A program made the translations under genes and the position numbers. DNA of 51,835 nt from Candidatus Bathyarchaeum sp. (lineage in GTDB: Archaea; Thermoproteota; Bathyarchaeia; Bathyarchaeales; Bathyarchaeaceae), in contig PIXT01000062.1 of the NCBI GenBank assembly GCA_003096235.1, positions 1-51,835 of the forward strand, written 5' to 3'. The notes under the pieces are model-generated. The model ran no database searches. It had not been told where the DNA came from and was given only the letters and a program-made list of their open reading frames with translations. The number at the start of each line of letters is the position of its first letter. Position 1 is the stretch's first letter. Below are positions 41,158-50,200 of the stretch, one piece after another.

Positions 41158-42056
41158 TGGTGAACACCTCTTTTTACAACAATGTCAGCTAACGTGTTTA
41201 CTATGAAAGTAATAATGAGTAAAATTAATCCTAAACCGAAAAGGGCACTGTACTCAAGGCTACCCACAGGAGCCTCACCCATGTGTGTCGCAATAAACGA
41301 CGGAATAGTATAAACTGCCTCCAAGTAGCTGGATGCAACATGTGCTTGGTTACCCGCAATCATGGATACTGCAATGGTTTCTCCGACAGCCCTACCAAAA
41401 CCCAGCATTATGCTCGCCAAGATGCCGGATTTGGAGATTGGCAGCACAACACTTTTGATGGTTTCCCATTTGGTTGCTCCAAGACCAAGAGCCGCTTCTT
41501 TGTAATCTTTGGGCACAGCTGAGATTATTTCACCGGAAACGCTTACAATCGTGGGAATTGTCATGATTGATAATACCAAAGAGGCTGCCAGAGCCGTTTG
41601 CCCCGAAACTACTCCAAAAGTGGATGCGATGAAGGGAACTATGACCAGTAATCCTATGAAGCCGTAGATTACTGAAGGAATTGATGCTAAAAGTTCTATG
41701 ACCGATTTGATTGGGTCTCTTACATGAAATGGTAAAACTTCAGAAACAAAAATGGCTGTGCATACGCCTATTGGGATTGCGATAAGTAAGGCTCCGAACG
41801 TGACCATAAGTGAGCCGTACAGTAAAGGCAAACCGCCAAACAAGTTTGACTCAAGGTCCCATTGCATCCCAAAAAATAGGTCTCCCCCAAATCTGGAAAA
41901 TGCTAGTGCTCCTTCTCTGGCTACAAAGAAGAGCATTAAGAACAGGATAATGACTGAAAATGAAGCACATAGAAAAAGAACAACCGTCATAGGTTGAGAT
42001 TTTAAATTAAGAAAAAAGGAAGATATTTTGTTGAGCGTTTTGTTGCTCATTTTCAT
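41154..42056 (-). CDS. pstC: Phosphate ABC transporter permease PstC
   Basis: A 300-residue integral membrane protein with about six hydrophobic segments. The permease motif is [25 protein letters not shown], and the N-terminal SKTLNKISSFF-like stretch precedes the first helix. With PstA it forms the phosphate channel. It starts at ATG 42056 and follows pstS by 35 bases. Its TAG stop overlaps the proposed ATA start of pstA. Confidence 0.95.
   Translation of the reverse strand: MKMSNKTLNKISSFFLNLKSQPMTVVLFLCASFSVIILFLMLFFVAREGALAFSRFGGDLFFGMQWDLESNLFGGLPLLYGSLMVTFGALLIAIPIGVCTAIFVSEVLPFHVRDPIKSVIELLASIPSVIYGFIGLLVIVPFIASTFGVVSGQTALAASLVLSIMTIPTIVSVSGEIISAVPKDYKEAALGLGATKWETIKSVVLPISKSGILASIMLGFGRAVGETIAVSMIAGNQAHVASSYLEAVYTIPSFIATHMGEAPVGSLEYSALFGLGLILLIITFIVNTLADIVVKRGVHQ
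41165..41170 (-). promoter_or_regulatory. Shine-Dalgarno deciding the pstA ATA start
   Basis: On the minus strand GAGGTG lies inside the last pstC codons and ends seven bases before ATA 41157. The next in-frame canonical start, GTG 41106, lies about 60 bases away from this site and has no ribosome binding site of its own. Confidence 0.65.
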
Positions 42057-42091
42057 TTGAATTCCTGTGTTTCATTTGGTAGTTTAGGCTT

Positions 42092-43039
42092 TTATGGGTA
42101 GTTATAGCTTGCTGGGAGTCTAAGGAATCCTTCGTCTTCCACTATGTCTTGTCCGTCTTCACTGAGAACAAATGAGATAAACCTGTCAGCTAATGATCCG
42201 CTTTCAAGAGGACTGCTGGTTATGAAGTATAATAGTCGAGAAATTGCGTAACTGCCGTTCTGAATGTTTTCTAGAGTTGCGGGAACATAGTCTGCGCCTT
42301 CTTCTTGAGCTAAAGATACAGCTACTACATCATTAGTTAAGAATCCGAATCCCACGTAACCTATTGAGTTTGGAGTGTCTTTCACTGCGGTTCGTACTGC
42401 AGGGTTGCTTGGTTGTTCATGAACCATTGTGCTGTCAACAGTAAGATCAAATTCGTCAACAGTATATTCTTCGAATGTTCCTCTGGTTCCTGATCCAGAT
42501 TCTCTGACAACTACATATATTTCTGCGTCAGGTAGACTAGAGTCGACTTGGTTCCAGTTTGTGTATTCTCCAGCGAAAATTTTGGCGACTTCTTCTAGGG
42601 TTAATTCGATGTTGTTGCCTACCGAAGGGTTAACTACAACACATACTGCATCTAGTGCAAGTGGATGTAGCCAAAGAGTTCCTGCGTCGATTTCTTTTTG
42701 TTTAGGACCTCTAGAACCCATTCCGATGTCAACTGTACCGTCTATTGCTTGAGCGTAACCCGTGCCTGATCCACCACCTTGAACAGTTACAGTAACGCCA
42801 GAATGTTTATTCATAAATGCTATTGCGGCGGTGTCAGCTACAGGCAGAACAGTTGTTGAGCCAGCAAGATTAATGGTTCCAGTTCGCCATGTGCTGTCTT
42901 CGGAAAATTCGTCTCCAGTTGGAGTTTGGGTTGTTCCTGAATTCATGTAATATCCAATGCCTAATCCGATTACAAGAAGTGCTATCATTCCAACGAGTGC
43001 AAACGTTGTTGATATTCCTTTGTTTGATTTGCCAATCAA
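42092..43039 (-). CDS. pstS: Phosphate-binding protein PstS
   Basis: A 315-residue extracellular binding protein that feeds phosphate to PstAC. The N-terminus has one hydrophobic anchor (FALVGMIALLVIGLGIGYYM). TINLAGSTTVLPVADTAA and GGGSGTGYAQAIDG are the phosphate-binding motifs, and VVVRESGSGTRGTFEEYTV follows. There is no lipobox cysteine, so membrane anchoring is by the helix. TTG 43039 is preferred as start: GGTGA lies five bases before it. The upstream in-frame GTG 43048 overlaps that site. This is the first gene of the pst operon. Confidence 0.94.
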   Translation of the reverse strand: MIGKSNKGISTTFALVGMIALLVIGLGIGYYMNSGTTQTPTGDEFSEDSTWRTGTINLAGSTTVLPVADTAAIAFMNKHSGVTVTVQGGGSGTGYAQAIDGTVDIGMGSRGPKQKEIDAGTLWLHPLALDAVCVVVNPSVGNNIELTLEEVAKIFAGEYTNWNQVDSSLPDAEIYVVVRESGSGTRGTFEEYTVDEFDLTVDSTMVHEQPSNPAVRTAVKDTPNSIGYVGFGFLTNDVVAVSLAQEEGADYVPATLENIQNGSYAISRLLYFITSSPLESGSLADRFISFVLSEDGQDIVEDEGFLRLPASYNYP

Positions 43040-43082
43040 ATCTTTCACCTTGTATTTTGTTAGCAAAACTGGGGAATAACAG

Positions 43083-43119
43083 TATATAGTTTTTCTACAT
43101 AATATATATAAACTATATA
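43083..43119. promoter_or_regulatory. Divergent pst/phoU promoter with inverted repeat
   Basis: TATATAGTTT (43083-43092) and AAACTATATA (43110-43119) form a perfect 10-bp inverted repeat with a 17-base spacer, centred between pstS and the AbrB-PhoU gene. TATA-like runs lie within it for both directions. It is a good candidate for the site where a phosphate regulator controls both transcripts. Confidence 0.55.
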
Positions 43120-43130
43120 GGAAAAATAGA

Positions 43131-43140
43131 TGTGTACACA
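43131..43140. promoter_or_regulatory. Palindrome TGTGTACACA near the AbrB-PhoU start
   Basis: A perfect 10-bp palindrome lies 14 bases before ATG 43154 and would be inside the coding region if the upstream ATG 43130 were used. It is a second candidate operator in the same divergent gap. Confidence 0.4.
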
Positions 43141-43153
43141 TCACATTGAATTT

Positions 43154-44218
43154 ATGAAGGTTTTAGAATTGACCCATTTTTCACATAAACCTAATGAAGA
43201 AACAAGGAAACTCCAGATAACAGGAGGCTCCACATACGTAATTTCACTGCCAAAAAGGTGGGTTACTCAAAACGGGCTTGAAAAAGGCAGTTCATTACTT
43301 GTCCGACAAGAAGAAAACGGTACCTTAGCAGTTTTACCTCCAGACATGGGAAAAACAGAAAAAATTGAAGAGGCAATAATCAAAGTCTCTCCAGAAGAAG
43401 GCTCGGATACATTAATACGAAAAACCGTTGCAGTGTATTTGCTTGGTTATAACATAATTCACATAAGGGCAAAAGACCAAAAAGAAATTTTGTCAACACA
43501 AAGAAACGCCATCAAAACTTTTGCCAGAAACATGCTTGTTGGAACAGAAATAGTGACTGACACCTCTAAAGATTTGACTTTGCAGGTTTTGTTAAGTTAC
43601 CCTGAATTGTCTGTTCCGAGCGCTTTGCGGCGAATGTCTATCATAACAGCATCGATGCATAAAGATGCGATAACTGCCCTCAAGAATATCGATTACCAAT
43701 TAGCAAAAGACGTTAGAGCTACAGACTATGAAGTTAACAGATTTCATCTATACATAATACGGCAACTAAAGATGGCAATTCAGAACCCGAGGATAATAAC
43801 AGAAATAGGGTTAAAAAAGCCAAAGGATTGCCTTGGCTATAGGCTCATAACCAAGATGGTAGAGAGAACAGCCGACCACGCTACAAACATAGCAAAGAAG
43901 GTGTTGCTCCTCAAAAAATGCTTAGACGAAGAATTTCTTCAAACAATTCAAGAAATGAATAATGTGGCAATTTCCTCTTTTGAGACATCGATAGAATCGT
44001 TATTCAGACGAGATTACGAGCTAGCAGATAGCGTTATCGCGAAAGCCAACAAAATAATTTCTTTGGAGAAGAAGGCGTTGGTTTCATCAAAAGAAACGAA
44101 CATAGAAGAAGCATCTAATATTCGGTTAGTGATTGAAAGCGTCAGAAGAATAGCAGAGTACTCCACAGACATAGCAGAGGTTGTACTCAACATGACCGTA
44201 GAATCAGTAATCAGATAG
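43154..44218 (+). CDS. AbrB-PhoU fusion phosphate regulator
   Basis: A 354-residue protein. The N-terminal SpoVT/AbrB DNA-binding domain is RKLQITGGSTYVISLPKRWV, followed by two PhoU-like helical repeats (MSIITASMHKDAITALKNI and MVERTADHATNIAKKVLLL). Such fusions in archaea are thought to link DNA binding to phosphate status. ATG 43154 is preferred over 43130, which would place the TGTGTACACA palindrome inside the gene. It is divergent from pstS across the 10-bp inverted repeat, so it is the probable regulator of pst. Confidence 0.86.
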   Translation: MKVLELTHFSHKPNEETRKLQITGGSTYVISLPKRWVTQNGLEKGSSLLVRQEENGTLAVLPPDMGKTEKIEEAIIKVSPEEGSDTLIRKTVAVYLLGYNIIHIRAKDQKEILSTQRNAIKTFARNMLVGTEIVTDTSKDLTLQVLLSYPELSVPSALRRMSIITASMHKDAITALKNIDYQLAKDVRATDYEVNRFHLYIIRQLKMAIQNPRIITEIGLKKPKDCLGYRLITKMVERTADHATNIAKKVLLLKKCLDEEFLQTIQEMNNVAISSFETSIESLFRRDYELADSVIAKANKIISLEKKALVSSKETNIEEASNIRLVIESVRRIAEYSTDIAEVVLNMTVESVIR

Positions 44219-44261
44219 ATTAAGCATTTATTTACGAGTTGCCAAAGTGTGGTTGGTGTAA

Positions 44262-45185
<924 letters not shown>

Positions 45186-45237
45186 CCAAAAATGGTCAAT
45201 GCTGCTTTTGGGCAGGGTAAGCAAAACGTTAAAGACT

Positions 45238-45258
45238 GTACAAGATGTAGTATTGTAC
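45238..45258. promoter_or_regulatory. Inverted repeat before the CBS-domain gene
   Basis: GTACAA-N9-TTGTAC lies upstream of a TATA-like TTGTATAATGG (about 45271). The ATG at 45302 is about 28 bases from that TATA, so the transcript is nearly leaderless. The repeat is a candidate regulator site; it is weaker than the pst repeat. Confidence 0.35.
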
Positions 45259-45301
45259 GTTTGAGTTGTTTTTGTATAATGGATTATTTGGAGAAGTGGG
45301 T

Positions 45302-46474
45302 ATGGTTTCGAGCATAGTTAAAAATGTGTTTTCATCTAAATTTAAGAGCGTCAACCAAGATGACATGCTGTCTGCAGGTCTTTCTATTCTTAAAGAAGAA
45401 TCGACGCCAGTTTTGATTGTGCTAAATAAAAAGGGAAAATATGCAGGTGTAATTGCTCACAGGTGGATAGTCAGGTCACGGTATGATCCAGCTAAAACCA
45501 AAGTGGAGCGTTTGATGCGTTCAGCGCCCACAGTATCATTAGAAGATAGCCTCAGCAAGGTGGCGAGGTTAATGATAGCCAGCGGTATTAGTCAGCTTCC
45601 AGTTTTAAACGAAGGAAAACTTGTGGGAATCGTTACAGATGGGGCGGTTATTCAGGGGGCAGTTGTTGGGAAGTGGGGCAACACAAAAGTTGAAGATGTG
45701 ATGACCAAAAAACCGTTTCTTATTGAAGAAAACGAGTCAGTGGGGGCGGTCCTGAGCCTCTTCAGAGACCAAGGTATATCTCATGTGCCTGTGGTTAGGG
45801 ATGGAAATCTTGTGGGTATTGTAAGCATCCAGAACATTATCACAAGCATATTTCAGCCAAGACAACGACAAACAGTAGGCGACATATCAGGAGAGAAAGC
45901 TCCAGTTCTAAGCATTCCAGCCAAGGGCATAATGACAAAACCAGTCATTACAGTTTTGCCTGAAAACAATCTAAAAGATGCAGTGGAGAAAATGCAGAAA
46001 GCTGACATTACGTCTTTGATTGTCATAAGTAAAGGAAGACCCGTAGGAATTCTTACCAAACGAGACCTTCTTGAGCCCCTAGCCGAAATGGAGATGCCAA
46101 AACAGCGGATAACAATCCAGTTTTCAGTGAAGGGTGTAGGAATAGGAGATATTCAGCGCGGTGTCATAATGGAAGATTTTGAAGTCTTCTCACGTAAATA
46201 CCAAAAAACGTTAGAATCGGGCGCACTTTTCGTGTACATGAAAACTCATGGAACAAACTACAAGGGGGAGCAGCTGATTCACTGTCGGCTCCAGTTTAGA
46301 ACAAGAAGAGGCTCATTTTTCAGCTCCAGTGAAGGCTACGGAGTTGAAGCAACGTTTCGCACAGCATTAAGCAGACTTGAAAGGCAACTGTTAAGAAGCC
46401 GAGAGCTTGCGCATGAGCCAGAGTATGCCAAGAAGTATTTGCGGCGAATAGAGTTTCCCTCAACAGAACTTTAG
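45302..46474 (+). CDS. CBS-domain protein with C-terminal HPF-like domain
   Basis: A 390-residue protein. Several CBS motifs occur in order (about residues 15-60, 75-130, 140-190 and 215-265), each ending in a P-V/L-x-G-K/R-L-V-G-I turn, which suggests AMP/ATP or SAM sensing. After residue 275 the protein changes to a domain (LFVYMKTHGTNYKGEQLIHC and GYGVEATFRTALSRLERQLLR) resembling the ribosome-hibernation factor HPF/RaiA. A role in tying energy state to ribosome activity is inference. ATG 45302 is preferred to 45266, with GGAGAAGTGGG before it. Confidence 0.8.
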   Translation: MVSSIVKNVFSSKFKSVNQDDMLSAGLSILKEESTPVLIVLNKKGKYAGVIAHRWIVRSRYDPAKTKVERLMRSAPTVSLEDSLSKVARLMIASGISQLPVLNEGKLVGIVTDGAVIQGAVVGKWGNTKVEDVMTKKPFLIEENESVGAVLSLFRDQGISHVPVVRDGNLVGIVSIQNIITSIFQPRQRQTVGDISGEKAPVLSIPAKGIMTKPVITVLPENNLKDAVEKMQKADITSLIVISKGRPVGILTKRDLLEPLAEMEMPKQRITIQFSVKGVGIGDIQRGVIMEDFEVFSRKYQKTLESGALFVYMKTHGTNYKGEQLIHCRLQFRTRRGSFFSSSEGYGVEATFRTALSRLERQLLRSRELAHEPEYAKKYLRRIEFPSTEL

Positions 46475-46512
46475 AACAAACACCAAAGCTTGCAAGACAG
46501 GGAGGTGAAAAA

Positions 46513-46635
46513 GTGACAACAGAAGGAGAAATGTACGCATGTAAAATCTGCGGCAACGTTGTTGAAGTGGTTGCATCAGGCAACGGAATTCTTGTCTGCT
46601 GCGGACAGCCCATGCAACTAGTAGAACAAGACTAG
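46513..46635 (+). CDS. Desulforedoxin (40 residues)
   Basis: A short frame reads MTTEGEMYACKICGNVVEVV then LVCCGQPMQLVEQD. This is a desulforedoxin domain: CxxCG, then CCGQPM, with four cysteines for one iron. Such proteins act alone or as the N-terminal part of superoxide reductase. GGAGGTGA ends four bases before GTG 46513. It is on the same strand as the CBS-domain gene. It points to oxygen defence in an anaerobe. Confidence 0.85.
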   Translation: MTTEGEMYACKICGNVVEVVASGNGILVCCGQPMQLVEQD

Positions 46636-46695
46636 AAAACGTGTGAATACACAGGAATCAGGGCGAGTTTCGCCACACTATTTTTTTGTACATAT

Positions 46696-47775
46696 TTAGA
46701 GTAAGCGTCTACGCAAAACCCACTGGAGTGCTACAAAGCCTAGTGGAAGTCTGAGCCATACCCATAGAACCCGTGTTAGAACGGTTGCTGCGGCGCTAAT
46801 TGCAGCAGCTTGGGGTCCCAAAGCCAAGAGGTCAGTGTACAGGTAGGTCATGACAATCTCGATGAAGCCTACTTCGCCTGGCAACATTGTGGGGATGCTT
46901 TGAAGGCTACGACTAAGAGAATACACGACGGTTATCAAAACAAGACTAACCGTGTACCCAAGAGAAACAAAAACAAAATAGGATACAAGTACGCTAAGCA
47001 AATAGCTCCCCAGAGCAAAAAGCAGGGGCTGAATTATGCTTCTCGGATTTTTACCTAAAAAGCCCATTGACTGATGGAAACTCTCCAAAGATGTTTTTGC
47101 CTTTGCTCTTAGGCTTTCAAGGTTTAATCGACCTCTTGAAACGAAAACACAGAAACGTATCAGCAAATCGATTAGCCTGTGGCTCAGTTGCTCTTTTACG
47201 CATAAAAGAAATATGAAAACCAGTGGAATTGCTGTGCCAACAGATATTAGCACCATCAAAATGGAGACGCTTGAAGGAAGAGCGTGTTGTGAACTTAACA
47301 ACGCAAAGGAGCACAGGATTAGAACAATCAAGGTTACTACCATGGAGATGATTCGTTGACCCAGAACAGAGGCTACAACTTTTCCTGTGTTTTCGCCTGA
47401 CTCTTTTGCCATAAGGTAACTTTTGGAGACATCTTCACCGATTGACTCTGATGGAACAAAGAACTCAACAAACGCGCCAACCCAAGTAATCAACATAGTC
47501 TTCATGAAGGAAACTTTAATCGAAAGAGAACGCAAAAGGCAGTGCCAAGTTAGAGAATACGCCATCATATTTAACAGCAAAAAAACAATCGCAAGTGAAT
47601 AGTAGAAGACGTCTATTTGCTGGATAGTTACGAGCATTTCAGGTATGTCAACAAAGAAATACAGGTAAGCAAAAAAAATCACCAGACCCACCAACAGAAG
47701 CGGAACAGTTCTTCTAAGAGCCATACTCTTCTCTGGAAGCCATTCAGTACTTTCTGAAGAGTCGGGTTCAAACAC
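46696..47775 (-). CDS. Lysylphosphatidylglycerol synthase-like flippase (UPF0104)
   Basis: A 359-residue protein with about eight hydrophobic segments. GAFVEFFVPSESIGEDVSKSYLM and IPTMLPGEVGFIEIVMTYLY are the hallmark motifs of the YbhN/UPF0104 family, the membrane part of bacterial MprF. In archaea these proteins are thought to move polyprenyl or lipid-linked sugars. It lies beside two radical SAM genes on the same strand, so all three may act on a lipid or a glycan; that is inference. Confidence 0.85.
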   Translation of the reverse strand: MFEPDSSESTEWLPEKSMALRRTVPLLLVGLVIFFAYLYFFVDIPEMLVTIQQIDVFYYSLAIVFLLLNMMAYSLTWHCLLRSLSIKVSFMKTMLITWVGAFVEFFVPSESIGEDVSKSYLMAKESGENTGKVVASVLGQRIISMVVTLIVLILCSFALLSSQHALPSSVSILMVLISVGTAIPLVFIFLLCVKEQLSHRLIDLLIRFCVFVSRGRLNLESLRAKAKTSLESFHQSMGFLGKNPRSIIQPLLFALGSYLLSVLVSYFVFVSLGYTVSLVLITVVYSLSRSLQSIPTMLPGEVGFIEIVMTYLYTDLLALGPQAAAISAAATVLTRVLWVWLRLPLGFVALQWVLRRRLL

Positions 47776-47844
47776 TCAATTCACGGCATCTTTTTGTTTT
47801 TAGTCATTTTTGCAAACGATTTGACAGGTATGGTCCCTTTTTTA

Positions 47845-48894
47845 TCAAACGTTAAGACTGCTATATTTGCTTAAGATTGTTTTTAAAGGTGATTTAGCGA
47901 GCAAAGAAAACTCTGTTGTGCAATTCATCAAACAGGGATTACAGTTCGGAATTATAGTTTCTTTAACTTTTTTCATCCTCTTGCTTTTCAGCAAATCAAT
48001 CATAGAATGTTTAAGTAAAGAACCTATGTAGGTCTCTTTTGTTCGAGGAATTCCTGGACACAAAAACAGGTTTCCTTCATTGTTTACAGCCAGATATAAG
48101 GTGCCAGCGTCACAAAGTTTTGGAACAGACCCATTGAGGTAGTCGGAGATGTGGCTTAAGAAGTAATACGACTGTGATATGTGGCTGCAATAATTTGTTT
48201 TCAACTCTAAAATCTGTTTTACCGAACCATCAATGGCGTCCTTTGGGATAACCCAAGAGCTGGAGCCGATAACAGGTTGGACAAAAAAGTAGTCTGCTCC
48301 AATGTTTCTTACGGTGTCAAAGACTTCGCGTAACTGGTGAAAGTTACGTTTGTTTAAGACAAAATTTACGCCAAGCGCACAGCTGCGAGGAGTTGTTTGT
48401 GCAAGAATCTTAAGACCTCGAATTGCTCCATCATAGGCTCCTTTTTTGCCTCGTACATCATCGTGAGTATCGGATAAGCCGTCCAAGGATATTGATATAG
48501 ACTGACACAAATTAGCGAGCTTCTGAGCTCTAGATTTTGTCATCAGGGTGCCATTTGTGCTTAATGTAACAACTAGGTCCCTGTCCACAGCATATTCTAC
48601 TATGTCTTCGAGGTCGTTTCTGAGTAAAGCTTCTCCTCCAGTAATACCGATAGTCATGACATCCGCGTCGGCTAGTTTATCAATGACAATTTTTGCCTCG
48701 TTTAAAGTCAAATCGTTGTTTAACTTATCACGGTAAATTGTTTGGCGGTCACAAAAGAAACAATTCAAGTTGCACTTGTAGGTTACATCCCACGCAACAA
48801 ACATGGGCGAAGGCACCTTCAACTTTATTTTCGAATAGAGCCGTAACGTCCGCAACAAGGGCATGTTCAGTTTAAGAGGATTTATGTTCACCAA
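47845..48894 (-). CDS. Radical SAM protein with SPASM-like C-terminus
   Basis: A 349-residue enzyme. The CxxxCxxC motif is YKCNLNCFFCDRQ, and the SAM region is TIGITGGEALLRNDL. A second cysteine set near the C-terminus (CDAGTLYLAVNNEGNLFLCPG, then NCNPCLMNC) suggests a further Fe-S cluster, as in SPASM or twitch domains. Such enzymes modify peptides, lipids or cofactors; I cannot name the substrate. It has a plain ATG start at 48894 and lies 16 bases downstream of the next radical SAM gene. Confidence 0.85.
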   Translation of the reverse strand: MVNINPLKLNMPLLRTLRLYSKIKLKVPSPMFVAWDVTYKCNLNCFFCDRQTIYRDKLNNDLTLNEAKIVIDKLADADVMTIGITGGEALLRNDLEDIVEYAVDRDLVVTLSTNGTLMTKSRAQKLANLCQSISISLDGLSDTHDDVRGKKGAYDGAIRGLKILAQTTPRSCALGVNFVLNKRNFHQLREVFDTVRNIGADYFFVQPVIGSSSWVIPKDAIDGSVKQILELKTNYCSHISQSYYFLSHISDYLNGSVPKLCDAGTLYLAVNNEGNLFLCPGIPRTKETYIGSLLKHSMIDLLKSKRMKKVKETIIPNCNPCLMNCTTEFSLLAKSPLKTILSKYSSLNV

Positions 48895-48909
48895 CTTTTT
48901 ATTTACCCC

Positions 48910-50001
48910 CTACTGCATGGCTCCATTTTTTGCGCATACATCACAGATTGTTTTTCTCTTTGCAACTGTTCCATTAGCAACCCTTTTTCTTGAAGACATG
49001 TAAGCTTCATTATTCCATACCGCACAAAAGCCTTCTTCAAGCGCATTACCAAAACCCCATTTTTCCCCGTAAACATTACAGCAAGGAAAAATGCTTCCAT
49101 CCCAATTCATCACAGACCGCGTCCACAAAGATGAACAATCATTACTAAGCGATTTTTTCTTTCTCTTCAAATCGCTGGCGTATGCTGAATACTGCTCATC
49201 CTTAGGCAACCAATCTTTCACATTCTCGAACTGAGACTTGGGATCTAAGAAAAACCTTTGACTCATGTCACACAAAAGTTTCGCAAACTCTATTTGATCA
49301 ACACCGACTTCTTTAGCCAGCCTCTTTGCTTTTGGCACCTCTTTTTCAGTGAATCTTGTTACAAAAAACTTCCACTGCAACATAGGCTTACGAATATTTT
49401 GAGACCGCTTTTCATTTACAACTTTCTTTATGTTACCAAACACTTTTGCAAAATTGTTTCCTCGCTGATAGGTTTCAACAGTTTGCTGACTTGCCCCATC
49501 CAAAGACACCATCAGTATGTTTAAACCTGACCACAAAAGGTCTTTGCAGATTTGTTCATCAAAAACGTTCAGATTCGAACTTGTTGTAACTATAATGTTG
49601 TGGTCTCTGGCGTATTTGACCATTCTAAAAAAGTCCTTGTTTAGAAACGGCTCTCCCCAATTGTACAACTCTACAATTAGCAGGTAATCGCCAAGTTCGT
49701 CAATAATTTTTTTGAAATTCTCAAAGGTAAGAAAGCCTTGCGGTAAATCTTTTTTTTCTTGACCTGTCGGGCATAGGGAACAGCGTAAAGGGCAAACGTT
49801 TCCGGTTTCAATAGTTAAATGGTATGGATATCCCGCAACAGAAGAGGGCTTTAGTAGCCTGTGCTGAAATTCGATCAGCAAAAAATTGAGTAGCGCTTTT
49901 GGCTTCATTAAAATGCCAATCAGGTCTTGAGGCTGATCTTTTATGAAGGTTAGAAAGTGGTTGATTTCGTTTCGACCAAGCCTCAATTCTCTTGTACTCA
50001 T
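48910..50001 (-). CDS. Radical SAM/SPASM protein
   Basis: A 363-residue enzyme. CPLRCSLCPTGQ is the cluster motif and LYNWGEPFLNKDFF the GGE-like SAM motif. The SPASM cysteines are CSSLWTRSVMNWDGSIFPCC, then ICDVCAKNG at the end. It differs from its neighbour in sequence, so the pair is not a recent duplication. Its companion gene starts 16 bases after its stop. It may work on the same substrate as the flippase-like protein; unknown. Confidence 0.85.
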   Translation of the reverse strand: MSTRELRLGRNEINHFLTFIKDQPQDLIGILMKPKALLNFLLIEFQHRLLKPSSVAGYPYHLTIETGNVCPLRCSLCPTGQEKKDLPQGFLTFENFKKIIDELGDYLLIVELYNWGEPFLNKDFFRMVKYARDHNIIVTTSSNLNVFDEQICKDLLWSGLNILMVSLDGASQQTVETYQRGNNFAKVFGNIKKVVNEKRSQNIRKPMLQWKFFVTRFTEKEVPKAKRLAKEVGVDQIEFAKLLCDMSQRFFLDPKSQFENVKDWLPKDEQYSAYASDLKRKKKSLSNDCSSLWTRSVMNWDGSIFPCCNVYGEKWGFGNALEEGFCAVWNNEAYMSSRKRVANGTVAKRKTICDVCAKNGAMQ

Positions 50002-50200
50002 TTTTTTCTAACCCGTTCACTTTGTAGTTCATGTTGTTAATAATCGTTTACCAGAATGCTACAGTAACATTCACCGATTCTTTATTCAACATAATTTCAG
50101 TCTGCACATCGAATATGCAACATTGTCTAGATAAAAGGTATTAGAAAAAAGGGTAAACAAGGGCACAGATGTGCCTAAAGTCCAACTGACGGTTACGGGT

